Under the pieces are notes generated by a model. The model searched no databases. It was given only the letters and a program-made list of their open reading frames with translations, and was not told where the DNA came from. Positions 1 through 9,843 of a stretch of 64,000 bases of DNA are shown here, in pieces (within the stretch, counting starts at the first letter, position 1; each line of letters opens with the position of its first letter). The DNA lies in NCBI GenBank assembly GCA_000934385.1, contig KN880454.1, positions 62,001 to 126,000 of the forward strand, given 5' to 3'. Source of the DNA: Cylindrobasidium torrendii FP15055 ss-10. Taxonomy: Eukaryota; Basidiomycota; Agaricomycetes; Agaricales; Physalacriaceae. The position numbers and the translations under genes were made by a program.

Positions 1-230
1 GAGCTCGACCGTGCGCACGATGGCAGAATTTTCAAATGACTGGCATGCAACAGAAACGACAGAGACCAGGAGGCTGGCAACAAGTCCCCAGCGACGCGCC
101 ATAGTGTCGTGGAGGTGTGATGGAGAAGTGCTTATACGTGTCCGGACCGACAGTCCGCAGCATGAACTTGTGCTAACTTGGGCAAGGGACCAGATATTAT
201 TCAACGCTGTATAGTAGTGTATGTACGGCT

Positions 231-1103
231 CTACCAAGCCCAGTTGGCACCTGGATTCCGTATAGGTTTATCCTCCCGCACAAAGCCCGGGGATTGAATT
301 TTGCGCAACCGTTTGGCAAGAAGTTTCTGCTTCTGTTCCTCTAGTGTCTTGCCTTCCTTGAGCACAACATGCAACCTTGCCAGAGGGTGGGTTTGGATTC
401 CAGTGCGTCCACGACCTTTCGGCTCGATACGCTTGATCTTATGAGTTCCCTTGCTCACCCAGGATTCCGCTAGATAATTATGAGTATTTCAAAGCTTTCA
501 CTGTAGTACCACGCACCAATAACGAGTTTGGACGTCTCTAGTGCACGGTATCGGCTTGCATGGTCCTTGGCAGTGACCAGCATGTTCTTAATCCGCTCCG
601 ATGCACGCTTTTCGCTGAACTGCATCTGCAAAATGGCGTGGTCGATTGGCTTGCCGGCAATTTGTCTTCCGAGCATGTTCAACTTGCGTGCTGAGATTTT
701 GAAGTTCATCGTCGAGTATTTGTGCTGCAATACGTGAGTTGGAAGTGGCGGCAATGTACTGGTTTACACACCGACTCGCGCGGGTTTACTCGCTGAACTC
801 TCTTCTCCGACTCCGCCGAATCTCCTTCAGAAGCGTCCTCCGTAGCTGCATCAAATACACTGAGTTCTTCCGGTCGAGCCGCCCTCTTTGCTTCCAGGGC
901 TTTCTTCTTCTTTTCTGCTTTGGCCTTCTCGGAGACATGGTCGGACCTGGGCTCCAAGAAACGCGACTGGAATTTCTGCGACACCCAGTTAAATGGGTTT
1001 ATGCTCGCACTACACATGGAGCTCAGAAATAAGGCCTGAGAGTAAGCGGAGGGCACGTACTAGCGTCGGTCGCCCGATACACAGCGCGGGTTGCTGTATA
1101 CAT
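231..1103 (-). CDS. Mitochondrial large-subunit ribosomal protein uL22m (L22)
   Basis: This protein is a component of the mitochondrial large ribosomal subunit that lines the peptide exit tunnel. I read four exons on the minus strand: 1083-1103, 772-1035, 517-724 and 231-469. The phases join exactly and give about 243 residues. The N-terminus is short, Arg/Ser-rich and free of acidic residues, as expected for a mitochondrial presequence. It is followed by a Lys/Glu-rich linker and then the L22 fold, with an [13 protein letters not shown] helix, a conserved [11 protein letters not shown] strand that is only restored by splicing, and the [20 protein letters not shown] hairpin loop that is diagnostic of L22. 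The first exon is tiny (7 codons) and is the least certain part; the start could instead lie at the Met near 1015. The rest is recognised with high certainty. Confidence 0.87.
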
Positions 1104-1312
1104 TTGCCCGTCGAAGCGCCCTCGTTCCAGCTGTATGACCAAACCCCCGTCAGTCCATCATGTCCAATTTGTGTGTAACGGGCCAGAGAAACGCACAAGA
1201 GGCAAGCGCGCGTTGCATCGTCGCCGAATTGAAAGCAGGAAAGGGACCGTGACGGGTGATCTGGTCACACTTCCATCCCTTTGATCCTGACCACGACACT
1301 ACCAGCCCAGCC

Positions 1313-1696
1313 ATGCTCGGCACCATCCTCTACGTTGGCCTCCTTATCGTCAATGCCATGGCTGTTCTCAGCGAAGACAGATTTCTCGCACGCAGTACGC
1401 CTCTGTCATTCTGCAACAATGCGCCTTGACACCAGCCTTCCTCCAGTTGGGTGGGGATCGTCTGCAGCTTCGCAAAGTGCAAGCTTCAACCAATACGACC
1501 AGAACGGCTTCAGCGCACAACAGGAAGTGGGGATAAAGACGAAGCTAATAGAGCTCATAAGCGCCGTACGAACACTCATGCGGAGTATGTGTCAAAATCC
1601 AGCTGCTATCCTCACTCACGCCTGATACGTTCCCCAGTACCACTAATAGCAGTAAATATCGTCGTTATTGGCTACGAGCTTGTCCTTGGTGGTTAA
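1313..1696 (+). CDS. YOS1: YOS1/IER3IP1-like small ER-Golgi membrane protein
   Basis: Yos1 is a small integral membrane protein of the Yip1-Yif1 complex, needed for ER-to-Golgi COPII transport. Three exons (1313-1394, 1447-1584, 1638-1696) join in phase to give 92 residues, the usual size for the family. The first exon encodes a hydrophobic helix and the family motif NAMAVLSEDRFLAR. The second gives IGWGSSASQ-like residues (IGWGSSAASQ) and the loop up to TLMR. The third gives the C-terminal membrane helix IPLIAVNIVVIGYELVLGG. Each of the three pieces is short and lies in a different frame, so the gene is easily overlooked. It is transcribed away from the uL22m gene, which lies on the opposite strand about 210 bp upstream, so the two probably share a divergent promoter. 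Confidence 0.9.
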
Positions 1697-2169
1697 CCAT
1701 CGCTATCTTCCTGGATTCCATGTATTTTTATCGGACTGAATCCATTGCAACACTTTCCTCGGATGTTAAACAAGTCTGTGCCATAGATTAGGGACTTGTA
1801 TCGTTGAGGGAACAGCTGGGCTACAGCAAATATTCCGCCTACGCGCGCGTTCATATCACAATAAATAATGTCGATATCCCCCAAGGACACCCTACGGTAA
1901 AATTGACCCAAGTATAGAGAAAGCAAGAGAGATCAGGATCCTTTACCAAACTTCATCTAGAAGCGTTGAAGAACGCGTAAGGGTCTGGGTATGAGGAATA
2001 AGACCAAGACTACACTAACTAGTAACAATTGCGCTTGTAAGAACAACGTCTGAGAAAAGCATGCCGGTACCGGACCACCATGCTAGAAAATAGAAGTGTT
2101 GCATGATGGGTGATACACACTGAATACAAAGCACAAGACTTGAAATTTCATGAGATGGGGATAATTTGA
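1697..2169. other. Intergenic, convergent 3' ends
   Basis: This stretch separates the 3' end of YOS1 from the 3' end of the OPY2-like gene on the other strand. I see no credible gene in it. It should hold the two 3' untranslated regions. A 10-bp palindrome (CCGGTACCGG, 2064-2073) is present but has no evident function. Confidence 0.6.
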
Positions 2170-4061
2170 TTATGGCTTGGGCATGGGCGGAACCGACTGG
2201 TCATGCGCAAGGGGGTACGACGACAGGTCGCTCGTCAGCGCCAGTGTGTCGAGACTGGCGCGTTGACGCCCAGCACCGGTGGGAAACGACGTAGGTGCAT
2301 TCGAATCCCGCTGAGGCATTGACGAGCCAGTGTCAATCTGGAAAGGGAATGATCCCAGCCCAGACGAAGCTGTTGACATTTGCGAACCCGTCGACATACC
2401 AAGCGTCTTGCGGCTGGGCAGGGGAAGATCCTCGGAATCGTCCCGAGCGTGACGAGGAGAAGGTGGCGATCTGGGGGAGGCTGGCTCTACAACGATTTGT
2501 TGCGAGCGTGCAGACTGCGGGGACATAGGCGGGGTATGACGAGTGGGGAGATTGGAGATCGGGGAGGGAGGCACGAATGGGAAGGATTCGAGAATGGAGT
2601 CCGCAGTGGCTGACATAGAGGAGCCGCCTGATACCCTGCGGTTTTTGTCGCCCTCGTCCATGCTCAGCTGCTGCTGATCACGGAAGCCACCACCGCTTGC
2701 TGCCGTCGACGGCGTTACAAGTCGCCCCATGGTTGTGCGATACGACGGCGACCGAGCCAGGTTGGACACATTAACCCGAGTGGCATTGCCAATGTCGATG
2801 ATGGAGCTAGCTTGAGTGTTCACGCTGGACGGACGGCTGCCACCCTGGTTGCTGGCGCCACTGGCCCAAGGAAGGAGAGGGCCATCCGGAGTCCATGTCG
2901 ACTGAACAGAACCGTGGGAGCCAGCGGATCCTTGCATACTGGTGTGGGCGAGCGAAGTCGCTTGCGTAGTAGCAGTCGAATGACGTTCTTCATTCTCCAT
3001 GGAGTGTCGGTCGTGGAAAGGATCGTTTTCCTCTAGGAGGACATCAGCTGGGCCAAAGGACGTGACGGCCAATGGGGAAGTAGCCGCCCGCGATGCACCA
3101 GGAATCTTGAGTGAGTCGACAGACCCATCTGCCTTGGGACTATTGATGAACTGACGGACGTTGCCATGGGTGGCAGTCATAATGACGGGAGCCTCGTTCA
3201 AGAACTCGCTCGAGTAACTGGCGCTCGTCATGTACGAGTTTCGGTTGTTCGACACGGCCGATACACCGGACCTGGTTGACTGAGAGTAGTTCTGGACTTG
3301 CGAGGGTTCAAGTTGTGCGTTCGAGTTGCCCAAGTCAGTCTCCGGACGAGGCGGACGGATAGGTCCTGACGAAGCTGCCGACCTGGCGCCGTCGGGAGCG
3401 ACGAGCGCAATAGGGATGACATTTGTCCCCTCCGTACCGGCGGTCCGAATCGAGTTGTCGTCCGAGAAGGGGTTCGATTGAAGGGAACCCCGGTTGATTT
3501 GGGATTCGGGGTCAAGGTCGATGGTCGTATTGGAAGATGTCGAATACACTCGGATGGTGCTGTGGGCTGTTGGGGAAGGAGAGGGTAGCGCCTTCTCCGC
3601 GTGCGGGTCTGGACGAGTGAGAACGTCCGTTGCGGCGGCTGGCTGCTCTTTGGCCTCCTCTGGAACAGTCTCTTTGCGTTGCCGTCTGCGCCACCAAAGG
3701 AACGCGAGGATGGCGCACGCCAAGAAGATAAGAATGCCAACGACGGCTCCTGCCAATGCTCCCTTGGATGGGCCAGTGCTTGAGGATGAGCCCGAGCTCT
3801 TGCCAACACACTGGTATTCGTCGCACGAATTGCAGTCCCTGCGCAGTAAAGGTTAGATCGCGCTCTGTCGGGGGTCCTTGGCAGCCACGCACCTCTGAAG
3901 AAGAAAGCATTCCTCATCTGCAGAGCAATTGCACGGCGGCGGTGTCTCGGGGCAAGTGACACAGTCTCTGTGGATCGTGTGAGAAAATCACTAGACAATG
4001 TCGGTTGAACGCACCTGGGATCCCACTGGTGGGCCCGGCCTAATAGCGGGGCAAGGCGCAT
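2170..4061 (-). CDS. OPY2: OPY2-like membrane anchor of the HOG/MAPK pathway
   Basis: Opy2 is a plasma-membrane protein that recruits the Ste50-Ste11 MAPKKK module in fungal osmosensing and filamentation signalling. Three exons (4015-4061, 3893-3967, 2170-3838) join in phase to give 596 residues. The short extracellular N-terminus carries the Opy2-type Cys cluster: DCVTCPETPPPCNCSADEEC followed by a CNSCDEYQCV block. A single membrane helix (GAVVGILIFLACAILAFLWW) and an RRRQRK stop-transfer follow. The remaining 500 or so residues are a Ser/Pro/Thr-rich, probably disordered cytoplasmic tail. There is no cleavable signal peptide, so the helix probably acts as a reverse signal anchor. Sequence similarity of the tail to yeast Opy2 cannot be judged by eye; the call rests on the Cys-rich domain plus topology. 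Confidence 0.8.
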
Positions 4062-4227
4062 GTCGAAACAAAAGGTTGAAGGAGTGGATATTCGAGTTTG
4101 ACACCGAGGTTAAAAAGACAGAGAGCTGCAGCCGACGCCAGCGGCGTTCGAATACAACGACAAGAGGGAAGCGTGATGGTTGTAAGTAAACCTGGCAGAC
4201 CAAGGTTACGATCACTCTGTTCTAACT
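4062..4227. promoter_or_regulatory. Divergent promoter between OPY2-like and CAF16-like genes
   Basis: Only 166 bp separate the two start codons on opposite strands, so the two 5' untranslated regions and core promoters must lie within this interval. No clear TATA box is visible. Confidence 0.5.
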
Positions 4228-5414
4228 ATGACTACGGTGACTGTGGCTGTCAGTGGCCTGACCTACTCGTACGGCGCACAGGGCGATGTTCTCAAGGATA
4301 TCAACTGCAACTTTGCACAAGGTATATATTAAGTCGGGTTTTCTTTTTATCGAAAATTAAACTTGTCAGGATCTCGCACCCTCCTCGTAGGAGCCAATGG
4401 CGCAGGAAAAAGCACCCTCCTAACTCTCTTGGCGGGCAAGCGCCTGGCGCCTGGCGCGAGCATCAAAGTCATGGGTCAAAATGTTTTCCACAACACCCCA
4501 GATGGCATCTCCTTGCTCGATACAAGCTGGTAATGATTCTCCTCACACCCCCTGGGTTCGCCTGATTTTTGTGCAAGGGCTATGAACCCTGTTGTTCGCG
4601 GGGATATCGTGGTCTCCGCTTTTCTGGACTCCGTTGGCGGCTACCGTTATAAAGAACGCCGTGATGAGCTCTTGGATCTCTTGGACATAGGTTCGTGCAT
4701 GCGCGCCCAGCCCAAACGTACTCTGACCGATATAGACGTTGATTGGCACATGCACACCATCTCGGATGGCGAAAGGCGACGCGTCCAATTGGCCTTTGGG
4801 CTCATGGTACCATGGACTGTATTGCTGTTGGATGAAGTAAGTTAATTTCTGCGCGCTCATTGTTGATCTTGATCCTCACACGTTGTGGTAGGTCACAGTG
4901 TACGTCCTCTTTAGTCGGCACGGCTGGACATTTCATGCTCAACTACTGCCTCAGGGACCTCGATGTTCTCGTGCGCGATGAATTACTCAAGTTCCTGCGC
5001 AGAGACTCTGAGGCGCGCGGTGCAACGATTATTTGTACGCTCGTTGGCTCCCCCTGGCCTGGCCACTCATATAGTTCGGCATGCAGACGCAACACACATC
5101 TTTGACGGTCTCAACGACTTCCCGACGCATGTCGCACACATGCGCTTTGGTACCTTTGTTACTCAACCTACCGCATGGCCATTCGTTGATGCAGAGGGCA
5201 ACAAGTCCACCCTGTATCAAGTTGCCTTGCAGTGGCTCAAAGAAGATCGTGAACACCGCAAGTCGCTCGAAGCCGAGGGTCTCAAGGTGCGCGGCGCTCG
5301 CCGCAACGACACGGTTCCCAGCGATTCCGAGACCTTTTACCGCAAGTTAGTACAAGTATGAGATAGATGACCCCCATGCTAATCATTTGCGTTAGGTACG
5401 ACTATAGCCATTAG
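4228..5414 (+). CDS. CAF16: CAF16-type ABC ATPase (CCR4-associated factor)
   Basis: Caf16 is a soluble ABC-type ATPase without membrane domains that is associated with the CCR4-NOT complex in yeast. The gene has many small exons. Exon 1 (4228-4321) encodes the start of the ABC fold. The second exon, from 4370, carries Walker A (GANGAGKST). Later exons give the family-specific signature HTISDGERRRVQLAFGLM, Walker B (LLLDEVTVDLDVL, restored by splicing at about 4836) and the THIFDGLNDFPTHVAHM block that contains the switch His. The last codons come from a small final exon (YDYSH, stop at 5412-5414). The SDGERRR form of the C-loop is typical of Caf16 and distinguishes it from transporters. The product has roughly 300 residues. 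Confidence 0.9.
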
Positions 5415-5816
5415 AAGTCTTCAACCTTGAGCGCCGATTTCAACATGGCGGCCTAATCCTGTTCCCTGCCAATGTTCTCAACAACTGTATCTATTAATCT
5501 CTAGATTGTGTCCGATGGTCTCAACGACCTGTAATCCTCTTATGGTCTCAACATCTTGTATCTGTAGCCTACAATCTTTGCCCTTGTATGTTTGGGCTTT
5601 TTGTAAAAACAAATCTCTTCAGTTATCAGTGTGGCATGTACGAGGATCTTCCAAGGTTGCAACGTTGATTCTTGGCTCGCCTCTGGGAATTTGGTGAAGG
5701 TAGTTTGAGCAAGCCAAGACCATGTGACCGTTGCTTGAATTCTCCAAGATTGCGCAACCCAAGCTCTTGCCGTCGACCACATACATCGACTTGCAGGTAT
5801 CTAACCCACCCTCATC
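5415..5816. repeat. Intergenic with a degenerate short direct repeat
   Basis: No gene is seen between the CAF16-like gene and the rhodanese gene. An 11-mer ATGGTCTCAAC occurs at 5515-5525 and 5542-5552, and a one-mismatch copy occurs at 5472-5482. Each is followed within about 15 bases by TGTA(A)TC-like sequence. The copies probably lie in the 3' untranslated region of the CAF16-like transcript. Confidence 0.5.
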
Positions 5817-6279
5817 ATGGCTGAGACACCTTGGCATGCCGCGTTTCCTGCCGCAACTTCAAAACCCAGCCATATCACCTCTGAAGACCTCCACGCTAGA
5901 CTGAGCGCTAACGAAGCTGGCCTCCTTGTCATCGATACGCGTCGCACGGATTTTGAGGTATGTCCATTTGATGCCATCCGTATTCGTTCATTCAAATCTC
6001 CACAAGGATGCCTTTATCAAAGGCGCAATCAACCTCCCTGCGCATTCCTTCTATCCCACCCTCCCTGGACTAGTCCCGGTCCTTTCCAAGTACGAAACAG
6101 TAGTGTTCCACTGCCAGCGATGTGTCCCAGGATCTCGTGGGGATCGTACCGCCGCCTGGTATCAGGACGCACTCAACGACGCAGGAATCACAACGAGCAA
6201 GGCACTTGTCCTTGAAGGAGGTATTCAAGGCTGGCTTGTGAAGTACAAGGAAGACGGCTTGACCATAAAACTAGTTTAG
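5817..6279 (+). CDS. Rhodanese-like phosphatase/sulfurtransferase (Ych1/Cdc25-type fold)
   Basis: This is a small single-domain rhodanese of 137 residues with two exons (5817-5957 and 6007-6279) joined in phase. Visible motifs are LLVIDTRRTDFE near residue 45, the IKGAINLPAHSF strand, the active-site region VVFHCQRCVPGSRGDR and the C-terminal VLEGGIQGW. These match the short fungal Ych1/Ibp1 type, which resembles Cdc25 and Acr2 arsenate reductases. The active-site loop is odd. After the nucleophilic Cys the loop reads QRCVPGSR and so is longer than the CX5R of phosphatases, and it contains a second Cys. Substrate cannot be told from sequence: phosphatase, arsenate reductase and sulfurtransferase activities are all possible in this family. 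Confidence 0.83.
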
Positions 6280-6512
6280 TAGGACAAGTAGTGTTACCTA
6301 CACTCGATCCAAGAAGGCATATATAGACTATAGTGGCTGAAATTCCAGATATTCGCAGAAGTTTCAAGTCGGTCCAAGTGCTTCGACATCACGTGCACCC
6401 AACGCGAGGCTGCAACATGTTACACGGCTTCCATTTACGGAACACACAAAGCTGCACAGCCAGAAGAAGTGAATTACACACAGGAAATAAACAAATCAAT
6501 AATATCCATCTT

Positions 6513-7746
6513 CTACTTCCTGACCATTTTTGCTTGTGATTTTCGCATGGTCCTCTTCTTTTCCTTGTCAAGGCGCTTCTGCTGCTCGGCCGCGCTCAAT
6601 TTGCTGACCCTCTCCTCTTCTGCCTTCTTCTTGGCCGCGCGCCTGTCCTCTTCCTGTTGCTCCTTGTCAAGCTTCTCTTGCTCCGCCTTGAGATTCTTCT
6701 CTACGCCCTCTCGGGCCTTTCGCAGCTTGGACTTCGTTTCCGGTCGCAGAGCAATTTTAGGCAGCGTGTCAATCATCTTGAAAACTCCGGTGACAAGGTT
6801 GACAAGGACTTCTGGCTTGCTAGCGGGTGCGATGAGCGACAGAATCAAATGTTTCTCCTTTGGGGCGTCGACCGTCTCGGGCTGAACGCGAGGTTGGTCG
6901 GTAATAGAAATCGAGCGGAAGTATGGCCCAATGGCAGGGTCCGAGAGAAGGGATGCGATGTTTGTCTTGAGAATGGCATCGGTCACGTCCGCGAACTCTG
7001 CAGACATTGAGAAACGTGCTTTGGCGTATCACCAACACACCGCTTACCAGACATGACAGAGAATGTGGCAGGGACCAATGGATGGTCGGTGATTTTGGTG
7101 AATTCGAGGTCCCAGCGTCCATTCTTCACGTCCTTGAGCTCCTGCTTGGTGACAGCGGCCCAGACGAAATCTCCCGGAACGCTTGCGGGGTCGAGGATGA
7201 AGTCAAGCTCGAGTTCATCGATCGGAGTGTATTGCATATCCACCATTCCCCAGGCGAACTCTGCGAACATCTGGAATAGGTCGTGGCGCGGCTGGAGCTT
7301 GAAGACAGTCTGGAGGGCGCGAATATTACGACGACCGGTAGAGAAGGTGAAAAAGTCCGTGTATCCATCTGCGGTGACGCCCTTGACGAATGGTGCACTA
7401 AACTGAGCCGTCAGGAGAGGTGTGTAAGCCGCTACCCTGTTGCGCTGCGGTCAGAAAACGCGTCGGAGACTACATCTGTGCTACGCACCAAGCATCGACC
7501 CGTTGTTTGTTCACATTCTTGCCAATGTACGCCCAAGCCAGGTAGAAGAATATGAAACCAATTAAGGCTGCCTCTGAAGTGAAATCTAGGATACACATAA
7601 GTGAGAAGAAGGGTACAGCGCAAATTAGTCGTACAGGCGGGGCGGAAAACGAGTGACTTCCAGCGGAACTCCAGACCATCATATTCCTCGGGGACAACGA
7701 CCGGAGGAGGCGTGAGACGCGCGAGAGTGCCCAGAAATTGGCTCAT
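6513..7746 (-). CDS. CCDC47-like ER membrane protein (DUF1682; PAT complex)
   Basis: CCDC47 is the ER membrane subunit of the PAT complex, an intramembrane chaperone that works with the Sec61 translocon. Five or so exons on the minus strand give roughly 390 residues. The N-terminus (MSQFLGTLARLTPPP) is followed by one membrane helix (EAALIGFIFFYLAWAYIG). A conserved lumenal/cytosolic domain comes next, with TGRRNIRALQ and the FAWGMVDMQYTPIDELELDF and VWAAVTKQELKDVK blocks. The C-terminus is a highly charged Lys/Glu coiled coil (KAEEERVSKLSAAEQQK) ending in basic residues, which fits ribosome contact. Domain order and length agree with fungal DUF1682 proteins. The gene is convergent with the upstream rhodanese gene. 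Confidence 0.88.
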
Positions 7747-8731
7747 CCTTGTTCGTCGTGGCGGCGGAGTCCAAGCCGATTTTGGCCCGACGCAAGTACG
7801 GCAAATGCCGATAAGTGGTTCGACGGCCAACGGCTCGGGATTGGATCCTTGGAAGCGGCATTCCAAGTCAATATTATCTTTGGTTAGCCTAATATTGTAG
7901 ATTTCTTGATTTTACGCCTGGTCTGACTGTGGAATAGGATTCTGTGCATAACACTTCCGAAACATCTTTAAATGCTGTCAACTACCAGCACCTCATCATG
8001 ACGCCCCATATCTTTGTTCCTTCACGAAGTGGCTTTAGCTGCCCTTTGGGGCATTTTTATTCCTTGTTTCTTGTGTCAGAGACGATTTCTCTTTCTATGA
8101 TGGCCTTCTGACGCTGAGAGGCATCACTTTAGCATCCACCATTGACTGCTCGAATCATCAGGAATGATTCACGATTGAGTAAGTGTGTATGGGGACACAT
8201 CGAGATGCAGCGCGAGTCCAGTGCGTGCAGACTGACCCACTGCTTCAAGGGACATTTAATCGAAGCAGCGCGTAGCAGAGACACCTGCAGACATAATGTG
8301 GCTCAACTATACATTGTACGTCTACAAGCCCCGATTGCCATTGCCATTGCCAGCGCGGCAGTACGATAGCATGCCGCCAGGGCTGGCCTCAGCAGCGACT
8401 CGGAAATGACATGCCCCGGCGACGACTGGCTCGCCAAGTGCTGGACGCGCCCCAAAAAGTGATTCAGTGGGCCGCATCAGCCACCGCTAATTACCATCCC
8501 TGGCCCATTGCCACTCAGTGTAGAGATGACCTGGAGCCAACCCACAGAGCGCGCTCCTCCTTTCGGCCTCTCGGCGCGGGCTCTCGGGATCACATCGCAG
8601 GGCATCAAATCGACCTGGCTGACGACCTTTTCGAACCTCTTTCCTCTCCGTTCCACCATCTTGCCAATACCTCTTTACTTCTACTCGCACCTTCCCATGG
8701 GGTGTAAAGCTGTGAAGGACATAAACATCGC
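7747..8731. other. Intergenic region, about 1 kb
   Basis: No convincing gene was found. The interval should hold the promoter of the CCDC47-like gene on its left and the upstream region of the uncharacterised gene at 8732 on its right. Open frames here are short and have atypical composition. A missed 5' exon of the right-hand gene cannot be excluded. Confidence 0.4.
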
Positions 8732-9397
8732 ATGGATACGGAATTCCGTGAGGTTCGTCCATCCGCGACCAGCACGAGGGCGCGCGCGCTGACAGTTCAG
8801 ATTTCCGTTCATGGCCTAGATTATGGCACACTAGTTCTCCAAGTCCTGCAGAAAATGAAAGCGTCTGAGACGCCTTCGACAACCTCTGCAACAGCCGAGG
8901 CGATCCCGAACGCAGAGACAAAGAACAACACCTTTCCCAACGGCGTGGCAGCTGTACTCGCACACACAGCCTCGCACGCAGGCGGCTTAGGCATTGCAAA
9001 CGTGGCGGCGCCTGGGCCTGCGCTTTCCCATCCACCCATGACTATCTCAAGAGGTCGCCTGGACCAATCCACGCTACGTTACTGCTTGAGCCTGTCATCG
9101 TCCCATCTTATAGCGGATCCAACGACATCTTCCGCCAGCAACGAAGGTGTTCGCAAGTGGCTCATTGGCTTCAATCGGCTTGTCGACGTCCTTCTTGTCC
9201 TCCACGATCGCGACGAACTCGAAGTGGAGACTCTCAACGCAGCAAGTCGAGCGTGTTCTGAATGCTGGAGTGTTGCAGGGACTTGGCACGGGCTGGAAGA
9301 AGGACGCGAGGGAGTGCGACTCGTTGCCGCGAAACTCCAGGGCCTCTTGGATCCAAACCAGAAGACTTACAAAGGCCAAGCAATCTACACACCTTGA
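8732..9397 (+). CDS. Uncharacterised protein, 221 residues
   Basis: This is an uninterrupted open frame with coding-like composition, and the product is not recognised. The first third is Ser/Thr/Ala-rich (ETPSTTSATAEAIPNAE) and contains a small Gly/Ala stretch. The last 100 residues look like an amphipathic alpha-helical domain, with KWLIGFNRLVDVLLVLHDRDELEVETLNA, a SRACSECWSVAGTWHGLEEG segment and a C-terminal AKLQGLLDPNQKTYKGQ. There is no signal peptide and no clear membrane helix. The start is uncertain: Met 8732 is the longest option, but Met 8854 (MKASETPS) or an upstream spliced exon is possible. The gene stands alone between long intergenic stretches and has the same orientation as the PX gene downstream. 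Confidence 0.5.
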   Translation: MDTEFREVRPSATSTRARALTVQISVHGLDYGTLVLQVLQKMKASETPSTTSATAEAIPNAETKNNTFPNGVAAVLAHTASHAGGLGIANVAAPGPALSHPPMTISRGRLDQSTLRYCLSLSSSHLIADPTTSSASNEGVRKWLIGFNRLVDVLLVLHDRDELEVETLNAASRACSECWSVAGTWHGLEEGREGVRLVAAKLQGLLDPNQKTYKGQAIYTP

Positions 9398-9843
9398 ACT
9401 ATCATCAACACATCGCTATGTGGTCATGTCATGCTTGCTTTCTTGATTGATTTCGCTATCTCGTGTATTATGCTGTATATAATTGTGACATTTACATCCT
9501 CGAGTCGTATCCTTCGTCCAGAATAGGTTAATTGTTCCGGGAAGAACGAAGAGGAGGTGATTAATAATCCGCCTTACTGTAGTGGTTGGCTTCTAAGCTG
9601 TAAGTACAAGACCTGGTCCAAACAGCGGCCAATGCCACGGCCGTTTACTCTGTAAGTAAGAAAATGCTGCATATCCAAGCCGCACCCAGCCGCCCGGCAG
9701 CGGGCTGTGCTCCGGCTGTGCTTCAACTTGAACTTCAAGTTCAGGCGCAGAGCTCAACCTGAGCCCTGCGCATAGACACGGCTGATCAGCTGACGTCATT
9801 TCTGGCCAGGGGCATTGAATGCCAGTCTACCACCCTGCCACAG
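9398..9843. other. Intergenic, upstream of the PX-domain gene
   Basis: No gene is seen here. The stretch includes a near-palindrome about 100 bp upstream of the PX gene start, which is listed separately. The rest should be the 3' region of the preceding gene and the promoter of the next. Confidence 0.5.
9729..9743. repeat. 15-bp inverted repeat (TGAACTT-C-AAGTTCA)
   Basis: Two perfect 7-bp arms are separated by a single C. The element lies 101 bp upstream of the start codon at 9844, where a dimeric transcription factor site would be expected. No specific factor is known to me for this exact sequence. Confidence 0.5.

Noticed and set aside
1..230. 67-residue open frame at the left edge
   Set aside because: It has no recognisable feature and starts within the window; the region is more likely the flank of the uL22m gene's 3' end or a neighbour outside the window.
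3228..4061. 277-residue minus-strand open frame covering the OPY2 5' part
   Set aside because: It reads in the wrong frame after the first exon and is Arg/Pro-rich nonsense. The OPY2 frame across the same bases shows conserved Cys motifs and a membrane helix.
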